32,497 nucleotides of DNA from Bacillus sp. (in: firmicutes). GTDB lineage: Bacteria > Bacillota > Clostridia > Lachnospirales > Lachnospiraceae. The stretch lies in assembly GCA_023666125.1 (NCBI GenBank), contig JAMPCN010000031.1:1-32497 (forward strand). Direction: 5' to 3'. Below are positions 31,167-32,497 of this stretch, in pieces. Under the pieces are notes generated by a model. The model did not search any database. It worked only from the letters and a program-made list of their open reading frames with translations, and was not told the origin of the DNA. Every line of letters starts with the position of its first letter. Position 1 is the first letter of the stretch. The position numbers and the translations under genes are program-made.

Positions 31167-32497
31167 TTATTCTTTTTCTTTGGCAATGACTTTTTTCAGT
31201 CTCTCCGCCGCCTCGTTTGCCGCCTTTGCCTTTTCTCTTGCTTCTTTGGCCGCTTTTTTCGCCGCTTCTTTCGCTTCCTTAGCTTCTAATGCGGTAATTC
31301 TGGCCGCTTCTTTCGCTTCCCGCCTCTCCTGCTCTTCTTTCGCCTTACGGATGGCTTCTGCTTTCGCTCTTTCTATTTCCGCTTTTTCTTCCGGCGTGTA
31401 TGGCGTATAGGAAAAAATGCTCATAGAAAGCGGTGCGCTCACCATTTCGATGGCATAGGGCTTTCCATCCCATTCCTTTTCTATTGTCCGTTTCTCTTTG
31501 TGGTTCACGGTTCCGCTGCCGCCATACGTCCTCGCGTCTGTATTAAGGATTTCCTTATACTTTCCCTCATAAGGAACGCCTACCGTAAACTCCTGTTTGG
31601 CGTTGGCGAAATTCGCAACGACAACCAATGTGTCTTCTACTTTTTCCGCCTTACGCAGATAAGAAAGCATACATGCCTGCGGCGTAATACAGTTAATCCA
31701 CTCAAATCCTTCCCAGGAATCATCTTTTTGATACATTGCGGGAAGCGTCGTATATAATTTATTCAAATCAGCCACCAGTTTATTTAACTTCTTATGCTCC
31801 GCATTTTCCAGAAGATGCCATTCCACGGCGCGTTCTTCATTCCACTCATCATATTCGCCAATGTCCTGCCCCATGAAAAGCAGTTTCTTACCGGGATGCG
31901 TCATCTGATAGGCATAGGTCAGGCGCAGATTGGCAAACTGCTCCTGCCGCTCTCCCGGCATCTTGCCAAGCATGGTCGCTTTTCCGTGAACGACTTCATC
32001 ATGGGAAAAGACAAGCACAAAATTCTCACTGTATGCATAAATCATGCTGAATGTCAGATTATTATGACAGCCGGAGCGGAAATACGGGTCGTTTTTGATA
32101 TAGCTCAAATAATCGTTCATAAAGCCCATGTTCCACTTTAAGTCAAATCCCAGGCCATCGTCTTCCAGACTGCCCGTAATCTTCGGCCATGCGGTGGATT
32201 CTTCCGCGATTAACAATACGTCTTCGTCTCTTTTTTTCACAATGGAATTTAAATGTTTTAAAAATTCCACCGCCTCTAAATTCTCATTGCCGCCGTACAT
32301 ATTGGCTACCCATTCCCCGCTATTTTTGCCATAATCCAGATACAGCATGGATGCCACCGCGTCCATACGGATGCCGTCCGCATGATACTGTTCAATCCAG
32401 TAGAGTGCGTTTGCAATCAGATAGTTTGTCACTTCCGGCCTTGCATAATTATAGATAAGCGTTCCCCAGTGCGGATGGCTTCCCCTGCGCGGATCCA
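31167..32497 (-). CDS. glgB: Glycogen branching enzyme, C-terminal part with charged tail
   Basis: 5'-truncated by the window edge; 443 codons are present. It forms alpha-1,6 branches in glycogen. Seen in order: HWGTLIYNYARPEV, DGIRMDAVASMLYLDY (nucleophile Asp), LLIAEEST (acid/base Glu), FSHDEVVHG (transition-state Asp), WHLLE, and the C-terminal beta domain. After the normal end (FSYTPYTPEE) there is an extra tail of about 70 residues made almost only of Ala, Lys, Glu and Arg, a long charged coiled coil not found in standard branching enzymes. MscS follows 10 bases later. Confidence 0.95.
   Translation of the reverse strand, partial: DPRRGSHPHWGTLIYNYARPEVTNYLIANALYWIEQYHADGIRMDAVASMLYLDYGKNSGEWVANMYGGNENLEAVEFLKHLNSIVKKRDEDVLLIAEESTAWPKITGSLEDDGLGFDLKWNMGFMNDYLSYIKNDPYFRSGCHNNLTFSMIYAYSENFVLVFSHDEVVHGKATMLGKMPGERQEQFANLRLTYAYQMTHPGKKLLFMGQDIGEYDEWNEERAVEWHLLENAEHKKLNKLVADLNKLYTTLPAMYQKDDSWEGFEWINCITPQACMLSYLRKAEKVEDTLVVVANFANAKQEFTVGVPYEGKYKEILNTDARTYGGSGTVNHKEKRTIEKEWDGKPYAIEMVSAPLSMSIFSYTPYTPEEKAEIERAKAEAIRKAKEEQERREAKEAARITALEAKEAKEAAKKAAKEAREKAKAANEAAERLKKVIAKEKE

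Noticed and set aside
1-32497. CRISPR array, rRNA genes, insertion-sequence transposase
   Set aside because: No regularly spaced repeats, no rRNA-like sequence and no DDE or IS200-type transposase were seen; the only tandem arrays are the GTPase coding repeats and the 21-bp pair.

Overview
The window looks like chromosome of an anaerobic Firmicute, most likely a Lachnospiraceae-type Clostridium relative. This is an inference from gene content (oxygen-sensitive class III ribonucleotide reductase, large serine recombinase, DUF5688, DUF932), strong Shine-Dalgarno sites and moderate-to-low GC. It contains a housekeeping backbone interrupted by one mobile element of about 19.3 kb.

Left backbone (1-6209), mostly minus strand: the first codons of a type IA topoisomerase (topB-like), an archaeal-type AAA ATPase with a DUF234-like nuclease domain, a GGDEF-EAL protein whose GGDEF site is degenerate, asd, and argH with a structured leader. 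On the plus strand begins an ABC transporter ATPase, which breaks off inside its Walker A motif.

Mobile element (6210-25479): it sits exactly in the P-loop codons of that ATPase. Joining 6073-6209 to 25480-26113 restores a 256-codon ORF with an intact GPSGCGKST motif, and the only bases shared at the two junctions in register are GG, as expected for a large serine recombinase. The left end carries recombinase, a very small HxH relaxase, a ribbon-helix-helix accessory protein and a small ORF, so the element is best described as an integrative mobilizable element. Next come a 625-aa orphan protein, then a recombination cassette (DUF5688, Rad52-type annealing protein, YqaJ exonuclease, DUF932) with a tiny hydrophobic peptide. 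The right half is AT-rich cargo: two small ORFs, a WYL regulator, a four-gene operon (TerB-like, large membrane-associated protein, YkgJ-type cysteine cluster, glycine-zipper protein), an XRE regulator, a GTPase with five 55-aa repeats ahead of its G domain, a 320-aa orphan, an Rpn-type PD-(D/E)XK nuclease and a second XRE regulator at the right end.

Four cargo promoters carry the same dyad (ATGACA-N5-TGTCA) at a fixed 21 bp from the -10 box, so the small-ORF pair, the TerB operon, the repeat GTPase and the 320-aa gene appear to form one regulon of the element. Together, the TerB operon and the GTPase with its glycine-zipper tail are the best candidate for an undescribed membrane-acting defence or stress system. 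That function is inferred from context only.

Right backbone (25480-32497): the 3' part of the ABC ATPase and its permease on the plus strand; then, on the minus strand, nrdG, nrdD with a consensus promoter overlapped by a NrdR-box-like palindrome, a small unknown gene, tRNA-Thr(CGT), an MscS channel and the 3' part of glgB with an unusual charged tail.
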